Assembly (NCBI GenBank): GCA_036388855.1
Contig: DASVRA010000022.1
Location: forward strand, 62,001 to 126,000
Direction: 5' to 3'
Source: DASVRA01 sp036388855
GTDB taxonomy: Bacteria > Pseudomonadota > Alphaproteobacteria > Caulobacterales > Caulobacteraceae
DNA length: 64,000 nt
The notes under the pieces: generated by a model
What the model was told of the DNA's origin: nothing
Databases searched by the model: none
The model's input: only the letters and a program-made list of their open reading frames with translations
Shown here: positions 32,944 through 40,571 of the stretch, in pieces
How the letters are laid out: every line of letters begins with the position of its first letter
Position numbering within the stretch: the stretch's first letter is position 1
Made by a program: the position numbers and the translations under genes

Positions 32944-33645
32944 ATGGAGCCGAATTACTGGACCTTGCTCGGCATCGCCGTGGTGGTGGCGGGGTTCGTC
33001 GCGCGGCTGAACCCGCTGCTGGTGGTGACGGCGGCGGCGCTGGTCACCGGACTGATCGGCGGGCTGGGGCCGCTCGAAGTGGTCGCCGCCTTCGGCAAGG
33101 CGTTCAACGAGAACCGCTACGTCTCGATCATATGGCTGGTGCTGCCGGTGATCGGCTTGCTGGAGCGCGAGGGGCTGCAGGAGCGGGCGCGGCAGCTGAT
33201 CGCCCGGTTCAAGGCCGCGACCACGGGGCGGCTGCTGCTGCTCTACCTGGTGGTGCGCCAGGCGACCGCGGCTATAGGGCTGACCTCGCTCGGTGGGCAT
33301 GCCCAGATGGTGCGGCCGCTGATCGCGCCCATGGCCGAGGGGGCGGCGGAGAACCGGCTGGGCGATCTGCCCGACCCGGTGCGCCACCGCATCCGCGCCT
33401 TTGCCGCCGCCACCGACAACGTTGGGGTGTTCTTCGGCGAGGACATCTTCATCGCGTTTGCCTCGATTTTGCTGATCAAGGCGTTCCTTGAGCAGAACGG
33501 GCTGGTCATCGAGCCGCTGCACCTGTCGGTCTGGGCGATCCCGACCGCCGTCTGTGCGCTGCTGATCCACGGGACGCGGCTGCTGCTGCTCGACCGGCGG
33601 CTCCGGCGGGAAGCGGCGGAACATGCCGACGGCGGACCGCCATGA
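32944..33645 (+). CDS. DUF969 membrane protein, first gene of a three-gene operon
   Basis: 233 residues, about five or six hydrophobic helices. The family-type stretches are NYWTLLGIAVVVAGFVARLN, RYVSIIWLVLPVIGLLEREG and AATDNVGVFFGEDIFIAFAS. DUF969 is always found with DUF979 and the pair has been proposed as a 5-oxoproline transporter, which I recall but cannot check. Stop overlaps the DUF979 start by 4 bases (ATGA). ATG at 32944 follows CGGAGCGGCG. Confidence 0.85.
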   Translation: MEPNYWTLLGIAVVVAGFVARLNPLLVVTAAALVTGLIGGLGPLEVVAAFGKAFNENRYVSIIWLVLPVIGLLEREGLQERARQLIARFKAATTGRLLLLYLVVRQATAAIGLTSLGGHAQMVRPLIAPMAEGAAENRLGDLPDPVRHRIRAFAAATDNVGVFFGEDIFIAFASILLIKAFLEQNGLVIEPLHLSVWAIPTAVCALLIHGTRLLLLDRRLRREAAEHADGGPP

Positions 33646-34607
33646 TCACCGTCGACGCCGTCTACCTGCTTGTCGGCGCCATGTTCGCCGCTTTCGCGGC
33701 GCTGAGCGGCCGCGACGGCGGCAACCGCAAGCGATGGGGCAACGCCGCCTTCTGGGGCCTGCTCGCGGTCAGCTTCCTGTTCGGCCGCTGGCTGGGCGAC
33801 CTCGGCAACGGCGTGCTGGTGCTGGGGCTGGTGGCGCTGGCCGGCACGGGGCGGCTCGGGCGGGGCGCGCCCGCGACCACCTCCGCGGAGCAACGGCGCG
33901 AGCGCGCCGAGCGGCGTGGCGACCTGCTGTTCCTGCCGGCCCTGATCATCCCTGCGACGGCGCTGCTCGGCACCCTGCTGCTCAAGGGCGCCACCTGGGG
34001 CGGCGCGCACATCGTCGATCCGAAGCAGGTGACGCTGATTTCGCTGGGCGCGGGCGTCGTGATCGCGCTCGGCGTCGCGATGCTATGGCTACGGCCGCCG
34101 CCGCTGGCGCCGCTGCAGGAGGGGCGCCGGTTGATCGACGCGGTGGGCTGGGCGGCGGTGCTGCCGCAGATGCTGGCGTCGCTGGGGGCGGTGTTCCTGC
34201 TGGCCGAGGTGGGGGAGGCGGTGGGCGGCGCGGCCACGGCGTTCCTGCCGCTGGACACGCCGTTCCTGGCGGTGGCGGCCTATGGGCTAGGCATGGCGCT
34301 GTTCACCATGATCATGGGCAACGCGTTCGCGGCGTTCCCGGTGATGACCGCGGCGATCGGCCTGCCGTTGATCGTGGGCCGGTTCGAGGGAGACCCGGCG
34401 GTGATGGGGGCGATTGGGATGCTGTCGGGCTTCTGCGGAACGCTGATGACGCCGATGGCGGCCAACTTCAACGTGGTGCCCGCGACCCTGCTCGACCTGC
34501 CCGACCGCGACAAGCCGCTGAACGGGGTGATCCGGGCGCAGATCCCGACCGCCCTGCCGCTACTGGCCGCCAACATCGCGCTGATGGCGTTGCTGGTGTA
34601 CCGGTGA
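33642..34607 (+). CDS. DUF979 membrane protein, partner of DUF969
   Basis: 321 residues, about nine hydrophobic helices. Diagnostic stretches include LFLPALIIPATALLGTLLLK, IMGNAFAAFPVMTAAIGLPL and GFCGTLMTPMAANFNVVPA. The last of these looks like a conserved transport motif. Coupled to DUF969 by ATGA and to the following gene by GTGA. Together the pair should form one membrane transporter, substrate unproven. Confidence 0.85.
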   Translation: MITVDAVYLLVGAMFAAFAALSGRDGGNRKRWGNAAFWGLLAVSFLFGRWLGDLGNGVLVLGLVALAGTGRLGRGAPATTSAEQRRERAERRGDLLFLPALIIPATALLGTLLLKGATWGGAHIVDPKQVTLISLGAGVVIALGVAMLWLRPPPLAPLQEGRRLIDAVGWAAVLPQMLASLGAVFLLAEVGEAVGGAATAFLPLDTPFLAVAAYGLGMALFTMIMGNAFAAFPVMTAAIGLPLIVGRFEGDPAVMGAIGMLSGFCGTLMTPMAANFNVVPATLLDLPDRDKPLNGVIRAQIPTALPLLAANIALMALLVYR

Positions 34608-35605
34608 CGGGGCTGACGGCGGAGCTGGCGGAGCGGTTCAGCCGCATCGCGCTGAGCCATGTGGAGCGCGAATTCCCGCACAAGCTCGACCATGTGCTGG
34701 ACGGGCCGGAGGACGCGCGCACACCTTCAGAGCTGCACCCGATCTTCCACGGCAGCTTCGACTGGCACTCGTGCGTGCACGGGTATTGGCTGATGGCGAC
34801 CTGTTTGCGGCTGTTCCCTGAGCACCAGGCGGCGGGTCAGACGCGGGCGCTTTTCCAGCGCAAGCTGACGCCCGCGCGGGTCGAGGGCGAGCTTGCCTAT
34901 CTGGATCGGCCGGCGAGCCGGGGCTTTGAACGCCCCTATGGCTGGGCTTGGCTGCTGATGCTGCAGGCGGAGCTTTACCGTCACAAGCACCATCCATGGG
35001 CCCAGGCGTTGCAGCCGCTGACTACCGCGTTATCGCGCCGGTTCCGTAATCACCTGCCGCTGCTCACCTACCCGATACGATCTGGCGCCCACTCCAACAC
35101 GGCCTTCGCTTTGGCCTTGGCGCAGGAATACGCGTTCGCTTGCGGTGACGCGGCCTTGGCTCAACTGACATGCGAACGAGCGCGCGGCTATTTCCTCGAC
35201 GACCGTGACTGTCAGGCCTGGGAGCCGGGGGGTGACGAGTTCCTCTCGCCGGCGCTGATCGAGGCCGAGTGCCTGCGCCGGATGCTGCCGCCCGACGAGT
35301 TCCGCGCCTGGCTCGCCGCATTCCTGCCGCGGCTGGGCGAGCGCGAGCCGCGCACCCTGTTCGAGCCTGCCTTCGTCAGCGACCGCAGCGACGGCAAGAT
35401 CGCGCACCTGGACGGCCTGAACCTCAGCCGCGCCTGGTGCTGGCGGGGGATCGCGGCGGCGCATGAGCCGGACGACCCGGTGCGCGCGCTGGCGCTCGAG
35501 GCGGCCGAGCGGCACCTGGAGGCGGCCATGCCGCACCTGGCCGGCGACTACATGGGGGAGCACTGGCTCGCCACCTTCGCCCTGTTGGCCATTCTAAGCC
35601 TTTGA
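34604..35605 (+). CDS. DUF2891 protein coupled to the DUF969/DUF979 pair
   Basis: 333 residues from a GTG that overlaps the DUF979 stop (GTGA). Motifs include HPIFHGSFDWHSCVHGYWLM, YGWAWLLMLQAEL, RSGAHSNTAFALALAQEYA and YMGEHWLATFALLAI. It is soluble, helical, lacks a signal peptide, and has several conserved His/Trp/Glu that resemble an alpha/alpha-toroid enzyme. The pattern matches the DUF2891 family as I remember it. The tight coupling suggests it acts on whatever the transporter brings in. tRNA-Gly follows in the opposite direction. Confidence 0.8.
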   Translation: MTGLTAELAERFSRIALSHVEREFPHKLDHVLDGPEDARTPSELHPIFHGSFDWHSCVHGYWLMATCLRLFPEHQAAGQTRALFQRKLTPARVEGELAYLDRPASRGFERPYGWAWLLMLQAELYRHKHHPWAQALQPLTTALSRRFRNHLPLLTYPIRSGAHSNTAFALALAQEYAFACGDAALAQLTCERARGYFLDDRDCQAWEPGGDEFLSPALIEAECLRRMLPPDEFRAWLAAFLPRLGEREPRTLFEPAFVSDRSDGKIAHLDGLNLSRAWCWRGIAAAHEPDDPVRALALEAAERHLEAAMPHLAGDYMGEHWLATFALLAILSL

Positions 35606-35610
35606 AAAGA

Positions 35611-35685
35611 TGGAGCGGCCGGCGGGAATCGAACCCGCGACATTCAGCTTGGGAAGCTGACGTTCTACCTCTGAACTACGGCCGC
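35611..35685 (-). tRNA. tRNA-Gly (anticodon CCC)
   Basis: The reverse strand folds into a full cloverleaf of 75 bases. Acceptor GCGGCCG pairs with CGGCCGC, the anticodon stem is TCAGC/GCTGA with loop TTCCCAA (anticodon CCC), the T arm is GCGGG-TTCGATT-CCCGC, and CCA is encoded at the 3' end. It reads GGG codons. It lies between the DUF2891 and TraB/GumN genes. Confidence 0.96.
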
Positions 35686-35729
35686 GCGGGGCGGACTCTA
35701 GCCGCTCGCGCGCGGGCGCCGCAAGGCGC

Positions 35730-36590
35730 TCAGAAGCGTTCGGCGCGGACGCCCAGGGCCCGTAGGCCGACCTGCACGCTGTCGGCGCCGACGAGGTGGC
35801 CGGCGCCAACGGCGACGCAGTGGATCCCGGGCTGGTCGAGCAGGGCCCTGATCTTGGCGGCGAAGCGGCGGTTGCGATCGACCAGCATCAGCCGGTAGAG
35901 GCGCGGGCTTTCGCGCTGGAGGTCGGCGTTGATCAGCCGGTCGAGCGCGGGGAGGTCGCCGGCGGCCCAAGCCTTCACCATGGCGTCCAGCTCCTGCGCC
36001 GCGGAAGCGTATTCCTTCAGGGAAAGGCGCAGGAAGGCCAGCTCCTCTTCCGGCGGCAGGGAGGCCAAGAGGCCGATCTGTTCCTCCACGGTTTCGAAGG
36101 CGCGGACGGGCTCCCCTTGCGTCTCGGTTTCGGCTCGGATCACCTTCTCGACCCCGGCCGAGGGTGCGTAGCCGGCGCGGACCACGGCGGCGACGGTAAG
36201 TTGCAGGCCGGCGAACCAGGGCCGCGCGCGCTCCAGCATGGCGGGATCAAGGCCCAGGTTTTGGGCGGCCTGCGCCAGTTCCGCCTGTTCGGCGGAGGTG
36301 AGGTGGCTGGAGAGCGGGCGGTCGGGGCTGAAGGCGTGGCGGCGGATGGTTTCGGCGGCGGCGGGCGAGGCGCCGTCGTCGACGACCTCCAAGGTCAGGT
36401 CGGCGCAGGAGTCCAGCGCGCGGTCGAGGCGGGGGGTGCGCCAGTTCAGCTCCGGGCGCAGGACGTGGACGGTGCCGAACAGATAGATGGTGGTGTCGGC
36501 GTCCTCGACCGTCCACATCGCGGGCTCCGCGTGGGCGGCGCAAGCGGCGGCCAGGGCGGCGGCCGCGGCCATGGCAGGCAGGCGGCTCAT
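35730..36590 (-). CDS. TraB/GumN-family protein
   Basis: 286 residues. Signal peptide (AMAAAAALAAACAAHA) and then the family fold: LFGTVHVLRPELNW near the N-terminus, LTLEVVDDG, and GAGHLVGADSVQVGLRALG near the C-terminus. The GxxH motifs relate it to TIKI-type metalloproteases, though bacterial members have no established function. It should be periplasmic. Start overlaps the stop of the dCTP deaminase gene (ATGA). Confidence 0.88.
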   Translation of the reverse strand: MSRLPAMAAAAALAAACAAHAEPAMWTVEDADTTIYLFGTVHVLRPELNWRTPRLDRALDSCADLTLEVVDDGASPAAAETIRRHAFSPDRPLSSHLTSAEQAELAQAAQNLGLDPAMLERARPWFAGLQLTVAAVVRAGYAPSAGVEKVIRAETETQGEPVRAFETVEEQIGLLASLPPEEELAFLRLSLKEYASAAQELDAMVKAWAAGDLPALDRLINADLQRESPRLYRLMLVDRNRRFAAKIRALLDQPGIHCVAVGAGHLVGADSVQVGLRALGVRAERF

Positions 36591-37594
36591 GCCCAGACCC
36601 GGAAGTGCTTGGACAGGCGCAGGCCCTGGCGCTGGTAGTGCGAGCCGCCCTGGCCGTAGGCGCGGTCGGGCCTCTCGGTCATTGGTTCGTAGACGAGGCG
36701 GGCGACGGTTTGGCCGTCCTCCAGCAGGAACGGGGTTTCGCGGCTGCGGACCTCCAAAACGGCGCGGCTGCCTTCGCCGCCCATTTCGGGCGTGCCGAAG
36801 CCGGGGTCGAAGAAGCCGGCGTAGTGGACGCGGAATTCGCCGACGGCGGGGTCGATTGGCGTCATTTCGGCGGCCTGGGCGATGGGGATCTCAACGGACT
36901 GCTTGGAGGCCAGGATGTAGAATTCGCCGGGGTCGAGCACGAGTTCGCCGCGGCGGGGGTGGAGCGGCTCCCAGTAGTCGCGGGGGTCGTGGCCGTCGAC
37001 GCGGTCGAGGTCGACCACAGGGGCGTGACGGCGGGCGCGGTAGCCGGCCAGATCGCCGGTGAGATCGACGCCGATGTCCTTGGTCTGGAGCGGTTCGGAG
37101 GCACCCTGGCGCAGGCGGAGCTGGTTCAGACGGGTGCCCTGGCGGGCGAGGACGGAGAAGGTCTGGGGGGCGATCTCCAGGTAGAGGGGGCCGGCGTAGC
37201 CCTCGGCAACTTGGTCGAAGGCGCCGGAGCGGTCGGCGAGCAGGCGGACGAAGACGTCGAGGCGGCCGGTGGAGCTCTTGGGGTTGGCGCGGGCCGAGAT
37301 GCCGGCGGGGAGCGCCAGCCGCTCCTGGATTTCGGCGATGTAGACGCAGCCCTTCTCCAGCACCTCGCCCTGGGTGAGGTCGAGTTCATGCATGGCGACC
37401 GTGTCGAGGCGCTCGGCCACCCCGCGCGCGGCTCCGGGGAGGAAGGAGGCGCGCACCCGCCAGGCGCGGGCGCCCAGCCGCAGGTCAAGGCTGGCGGGCT
37501 GGACCTGGTCGGGGGCGAAGGGGGCCTCGGCCGTGATCGCGCCGGAGCGAGCCAGGGCTTCGATGGACTGGGAGGGAAGGATGCCTGCGGTCAT
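36587..37594 (-). CDS. Deoxycytidine triphosphate deaminase, long alphaproteobacterial form
   Basis: 335 residues from the ATG at 37594. It looks like a two-half trimeric dUTPase/Dcd fold: QVQPASLDLRLGARAWRV in the first half, PKSSTGRLDVFVRLLAD, and FRVHYAGFFDPGFG and GQTVARLVYEPM in the second. This longer family (Pfam DCD) makes dUTP from dCTP for dTTP synthesis. Longer upstream frames enter the repeat-rich gap and are rejected. Coupled to the downstream TraB/GumN gene by ATGA. Confidence 0.85.
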   Translation of the reverse strand: MTAGILPSQSIEALARSGAITAEAPFAPDQVQPASLDLRLGARAWRVRASFLPGAARGVAERLDTVAMHELDLTQGEVLEKGCVYIAEIQERLALPAGISARANPKSSTGRLDVFVRLLADRSGAFDQVAEGYAGPLYLEIAPQTFSVLARQGTRLNQLRLRQGASEPLQTKDIGVDLTGDLAGYRARRHAPVVDLDRVDGHDPRDYWEPLHPRRGELVLDPGEFYILASKQSVEIPIAQAAEMTPIDPAVGEFRVHYAGFFDPGFGTPEMGGEGSRAVLEVRSRETPFLLEDGQTVARLVYEPMTERPDRAYGQGGSHYQRQGLRLSKHFRVWA

Positions 37595-37637
37595 CAGGGG
37601 CAGCCTAGCGCGCGGCAGCTTGAGTCGCGAAAGGCGG

Positions 37638-37654
37638 AGTGCACTTCGTGCACT
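37638..37654. repeat. 17-base palindrome, copy 1
   Basis: AGTGCAC-TTC-GTGCACT, a perfect 7-bp inverted repeat with a three-base loop. The same 17 bases recur at 37827 and a half copy (AGTGCAC) occurs at 37728, about 90-100 bases apart. The even spacing of nearly 95 bases could suit a DNA-binding protein or simply be a duplicated unit. Confidence 0.6.
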
Positions 37655-37744
37655 TTGGATCCGGACTGGAAAAACCAGTCCGGTGAGTCCGGTAAAGGCT
37701 GGGGCGTTCGGCCAGCCGCGTGTGCTGAGTGCACTTTTCTCCGT

Positions 37745-37813
37745 TTCCAGGCGAATGCTGGATCCATGTGCCGTCTGCCGGTGAGTGGATCTGGGTCCTG
37801 GCATTCGCCGGGA
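37745..37813. repeat. REP-like inverted repeat
   Basis: TTCCAGGCGAATGC (37745-37758) and GCATTCGCCGGGAA (37801-37813 region) form imperfect arms, with GGATCC and GGGTCC next to them inside. The consensus (TTCCCGGCGAAwGC...GGACCC) is shared with the element at 47253-47350, so both are copies of one dispersed family. Confidence 0.6.
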
Positions 37814-37826
37814 AGGCGGACGCGCG

Positions 37827-37843
37827 GAGTGCACTTCGTGCAC
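37827..37843. repeat. 17-base palindrome, copy 2
   Basis: Identical to the palindrome at 37638-37654, including the flanking GCGG before and TTT after. It follows directly after the REP-like inverted repeat. Confidence 0.6.
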
Positions 37844-37877
37844 TTTCGGGAAAGCGGAGAGATGAGCGGACAAAACA

Positions 37878-37900
37878 GAGTCCGGTGAGTCCGGTGAGTC
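37878..37900. repeat. Tandem 9-base repeats, each with a GANTC site
   Basis: Three GAGTC sites at 37878, 37887 and 37896 repeat with exact 9-base period in GAGTCCGGT units. Two more GAGTC sites lie at 37622 and 37685, the latter in the same GAGTCCGGT context. GAGTC is a CcrM methylation site. Confidence 0.65.
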
Positions 37901-38034
37901 CGGTGGGCGAGTGTCCGGCTTGGTCTCCGTCAGCTGCAGGAATGGTCGCGGCCGTCGCCATTAAAGGAAAATAGTCCTGAGGCGCCGCTGCGCAAGGGCG
38001 GAGGTCGCGCCGCAAGGAAGCCGCACGCGGCGGC

Positions 38035-38934
38035 TCAGGTCACCGCTTGCGGCTCGAACGCGTATTGGCGCGAGCAGTATTCGCAGGTGACGTGGATGCG
38101 GCCGTCCGGCTCGACCATGTCGCCGCGCTCCTCCATCGGGAACGACTGGAGCACCGAGACCACGCGCTCGGGCGAGCAGCGGCAGAAGGCGCGCAGGGGC
38201 TTGGGAGTGAACACGCGCACGCCGTCCTCGTGGAACAGGCGGAACAGCAGGCGGTCGCCGGAGATGGTGGGGTCGATCAACTCGTCCTCGCCGACGGTCT
38301 CGAAGAGGGCCTGGGAGCGTTCCCAGGCCTCGTGCGTGGGGCCGCGGGCGTCGTCGCCGGCGATGTTCTGCAGCACCATGCCGCCGGCGCGCCAAGTCGG
38401 GCCTTCGCCGGTGTCGAGCTGGCCCACGGCGAGGCGCACGCGGGTGGGGGTCTGTTCGGACTGGGCGAAGTAGGTTTCGGCGCACAGCGCCAGGGTCTCG
38501 CCCTCGATGGCGGTGATGCCCTGGTAGCGGTCCATGTCGGGGCCCTGGTCGATGGTCATCACGAAGATGCCGTCGCCGAGCAGGCTCTTGGCGCCGGGGC
38601 GGGCGAAGCCCTGGGAGGCGGCGGCCAGGCGTTCTGCGTCATAGCGGCAGTAGCCGCGCAAGGCGCCGGTGGTGTCGTAGTCGGCGACGACCAGGCCCAC
38701 GGGGCCGTCGCCCTGGGCCTGGACGATCAGGCGGCCGTCGAACTTCAGGCTGGCGCCGACCAGGGCGGCGAGCGCGCAGGCCTCACCCAAGAGGTCGGCG
38801 ATCGGCTCGGGGTATTCGTGGCGGGTGAGGATGTCGTCGATGGCGGGGCCGAGGCGCACCACGCGGCCGCGCACCGGCTCGTTCTCGATCTGGAAGGCGG
38901 CGACTTGGTCGTCGCTGGCGTGGGTAAGCGTCAC
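38035..38934 (-). CDS. hslO: Redox-switched chaperone Hsp33
   Basis: 299 residues. The N-terminal domain has GRVVRLGPAIDDILTRHEYP and LLGEACALAALVGASLKFDG. The C-terminal zinc switch has CxC (FCRCSPERV) and, 30 residues later, CxxC (TCEYCSRQY). Oxidation releases zinc and activates it as a holdase. Full length. 105 bases separate it from the upstream unknown gene. Confidence 0.95.
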   Translation of the reverse strand: MTLTHASDDQVAAFQIENEPVRGRVVRLGPAIDDILTRHEYPEPIADLLGEACALAALVGASLKFDGRLIVQAQGDGPVGLVVADYDTTGALRGYCRYDAERLAAASQGFARPGAKSLLGDGIFVMTIDQGPDMDRYQGITAIEGETLALCAETYFAQSEQTPTRVRLAVGQLDTGEGPTWRAGGMVLQNIAGDDARGPTHEAWERSQALFETVGEDELIDPTISGDRLLFRLFHEDGVRVFTPKPLRAFCRCSPERVVSVLQSFPMEERGDMVEPDGRIHVTCEYCSRQYAFEPQAVT

Positions 38935-39039
38935 GGCGGCGGTCCCTCGGGCGCGGGCGCGCCCGGATGAACAGGAGGAGGGTGTCGGGAGTCGCGCGAT
39001 ATAGGAAGGCGGCGGCGGTTTGCGACCGGTCGGCTATGC

Positions 39040-39516
39040 CTACGCCGCCTCGACTCCAGCAATCTCGGTAAGAGGCGGTATCCGAGTGATCTGCACGCGC
39101 CTGATTGGCCGTTTGAGGTAGTGACGGAGAGAGAACTGACTATCTCGGTCGAACTGAAGGAGGCCACGCGTGGTGAGTCTATGGACGTGGTAGAGCAGGC
39201 CTGTGTCCCGATCACGAACCTCTCGGAAGCCTTTGTCTCGGATCTCATCACACAAGGCCAAAATGGTTTGAGACGTAGTGGCATCGGGGCTGTGGAACTC
39301 GCCCCACAGCTTCCCAAGCTCATAATCCAATTCGCCCGGGCTAGCTTCAATCCCCAGACTTCGATGCCGTTCTGTGGGAGCTTTAACTTCTAGCAGAATG
39401 TAATTTCTGCTCCGGCGCAGCTTAGACTTCGTCTGTGACGGCAATGCCTCCGCATATGCCTGCAAGGCGTCAGCGAACGGTCCGAACCACTCCGCTGGCG
39501 GTCGTCGCCACCACAT
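39040..39516 (-). CDS. Unknown protein inserted at the metH split point, low GC
   Basis: 158 residues. Its ATG overlaps the stop of the homocysteine half of MetH (TGATG). I recognise no domain. It has NYILLEVKAPTERHRSLGI and a basic C-terminal SLRHYLKRPIRRVQITRI, no signal peptide, no membrane helix. Base composition is clearly lower in GC than its neighbours (roughly 53 percent by eye against about 70), with rarer codons, suggesting recent transfer. An inverted repeat AGCAGAA/TTCTGCT (39392-39411) lies inside it. The opposite strand also has a shorter frame, but the coupling to metH favours this one. Confidence 0.6.
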   Translation of the reverse strand: MWWRRPPAEWFGPFADALQAYAEALPSQTKSKLRRSRNYILLEVKAPTERHRSLGIEASPGELDYELGKLWGEFHSPDATTSQTILALCDEIRDKGFREVRDRDTGLLYHVHRLTTRGLLQFDRDSQFSLRHYLKRPIRRVQITRIPPLTEIAGVEAA

Positions 39517-40571
39517 CAGGCGATCTCCATAGCTTCTAAACCAGAGAGCCGCATCGCTGGTTGCCGCTCAGCCATCTCGCGTGGGCGCGCGCCCTTCGCG
39601 GCGTCGGCGATCAGGCGGATGTGGTCGGGCGTGGTGCCGCAGCAGCCGCCGAGGATGTTGACCAGGCCGCTCTGGGCCCATTCGCGCAGCAAGGCGGCGG
39701 TCTGGTCGGGGGTTTCGTCGTAGTCGCCCATGGGGTTGGGCAGGCCGGCGTTGGGGTAGGCGGCGACCAGGGTGTCGGCGACACGGGAGAGTTCGGCCAG
39801 GTGCGGGCGCATCAACTCGGCGCCGAGCGCGCAGTTGAGGCCGACGGCGAAGGGGCGGGCGTGGCGGACGGAGTTCCAGAAGGCCTCCACCGTCTGGCCC
39901 GAGAGGGTGCGGCCGGAGCGGTCGGTGACGGTGCCGCTGATCCAGACCGGCAGGGGCTCCAGGCCGTCGTCCTCGAGGTCGAGGATGGCCTTGATCGCGG
40001 CCTTGGCGTTCAGGGTGTCGAAGATGGTCTCGATCAGGAAGATGTCGGCACCGCCGGCGTGCAGGGCCAGCGCCTGCTCGCGGTAAGCGGCGTGGACCTC
40101 GTCGAAGGTGACGGCGCGTTTGGCTGGGTCGTTGACGTCGGGCGAGATCGACAAGGTCTTGTTCAGGGGGCCGATGCAGCCGGCGACCCAGCGGGGGCGC
40201 TCGGGCGTGCTCCAGCGGTCGGCGCTCTCGCGGGCGAGTTCGGCGGAGGCGCGGCTGATCTCGGGCGCCACGGTTTGGAGGCCGTAGTCGGCCTGGCTGA
40301 TGGAGGTGGCGGTGAAGCTGTTGGTGGAGGCGATGTCGGCGCCGGCTTCGAAATAGGCGTCGTGCAGGGCGGTCACGCGCTGGGGCTGGGTGAGGCAGAG
40401 GAGGTCGTTGTCGCCCTGCAGCGGCTGGGGGTGATCGGCGAAGCGGGGGCCGCGGAAGTCGTCTTCCGACAGGCCCATGCGCTGGATCATCACGCCCCAG
40501 GCGCCGTCGAGCACCAGGATGCGCTCGCGGGCGGCGGCGTGGAGGGCGGCGATCCGCTCGGCGCGGGTCAT
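39516..40571 (-). CDS. metH: Methionine synthase, homocysteine-binding N-terminal half (split MetH)
   Basis: 351 residues, only the homocysteine methyltransferase barrel: RILVLDGAWGVMIQRMGL, NTFSATSI-type STNSFTATSI, GLNCALGAELMRPHL and the zinc cysteines ILGGCCGTTPDHI. It ends at MRLSGLEAMEI, exactly where the folate-binding half begins in full-length MetH. Caulobacter also splits MetH, with the cobalamin half next door. Here that half is not next door nor elsewhere in the window. Coupled to metF by ATGA. Confidence 0.9.
   Translation of the reverse strand: MTRAERIAALHAAARERILVLDGAWGVMIQRMGLSEDDFRGPRFADHPQPLQGDNDLLCLTQPQRVTALHDAYFEAGADIASTNSFTATSISQADYGLQTVAPEISRASAELARESADRWSTPERPRWVAGCIGPLNKTLSISPDVNDPAKRAVTFDEVHAAYREQALALHAGGADIFLIETIFDTLNAKAAIKAILDLEDDGLEPLPVWISGTVTDRSGRTLSGQTVEAFWNSVRHARPFAVGLNCALGAELMRPHLAELSRVADTLVAAYPNAGLPNPMGDYDETPDQTAALLREWAQSGLVNILGGCCGTTPDHIRLIADAAKGARPREMAERQPAMRLSGLEAMEIA

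Larger units (their letters stand above)
37595..38034. other. 440-base intergenic stretch built from several small repeats
   Basis: It lies between the dCTP deaminase start and the hslO end, so on the hslO-distal side it must hold the deaminase promoter. No gene is convincing. Frames here read SPVSP or TGLTG repeats. Contents: two copies of a 17-base palindrome plus a half copy at 37728, a REP-like inverted repeat (37745-37813), and five GAGTC sites, three in tandem. Several REP-like insertions in one gap suggest a repeat hot spot. Confidence 0.6.

Noticed and set aside
39121..39393. 90-residue forward frame inside the low-GC gene
   Set aside because: It looks protein-like, but the reverse frame is longer and coupled to metH by TGATG. 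Kept as an alternative only.
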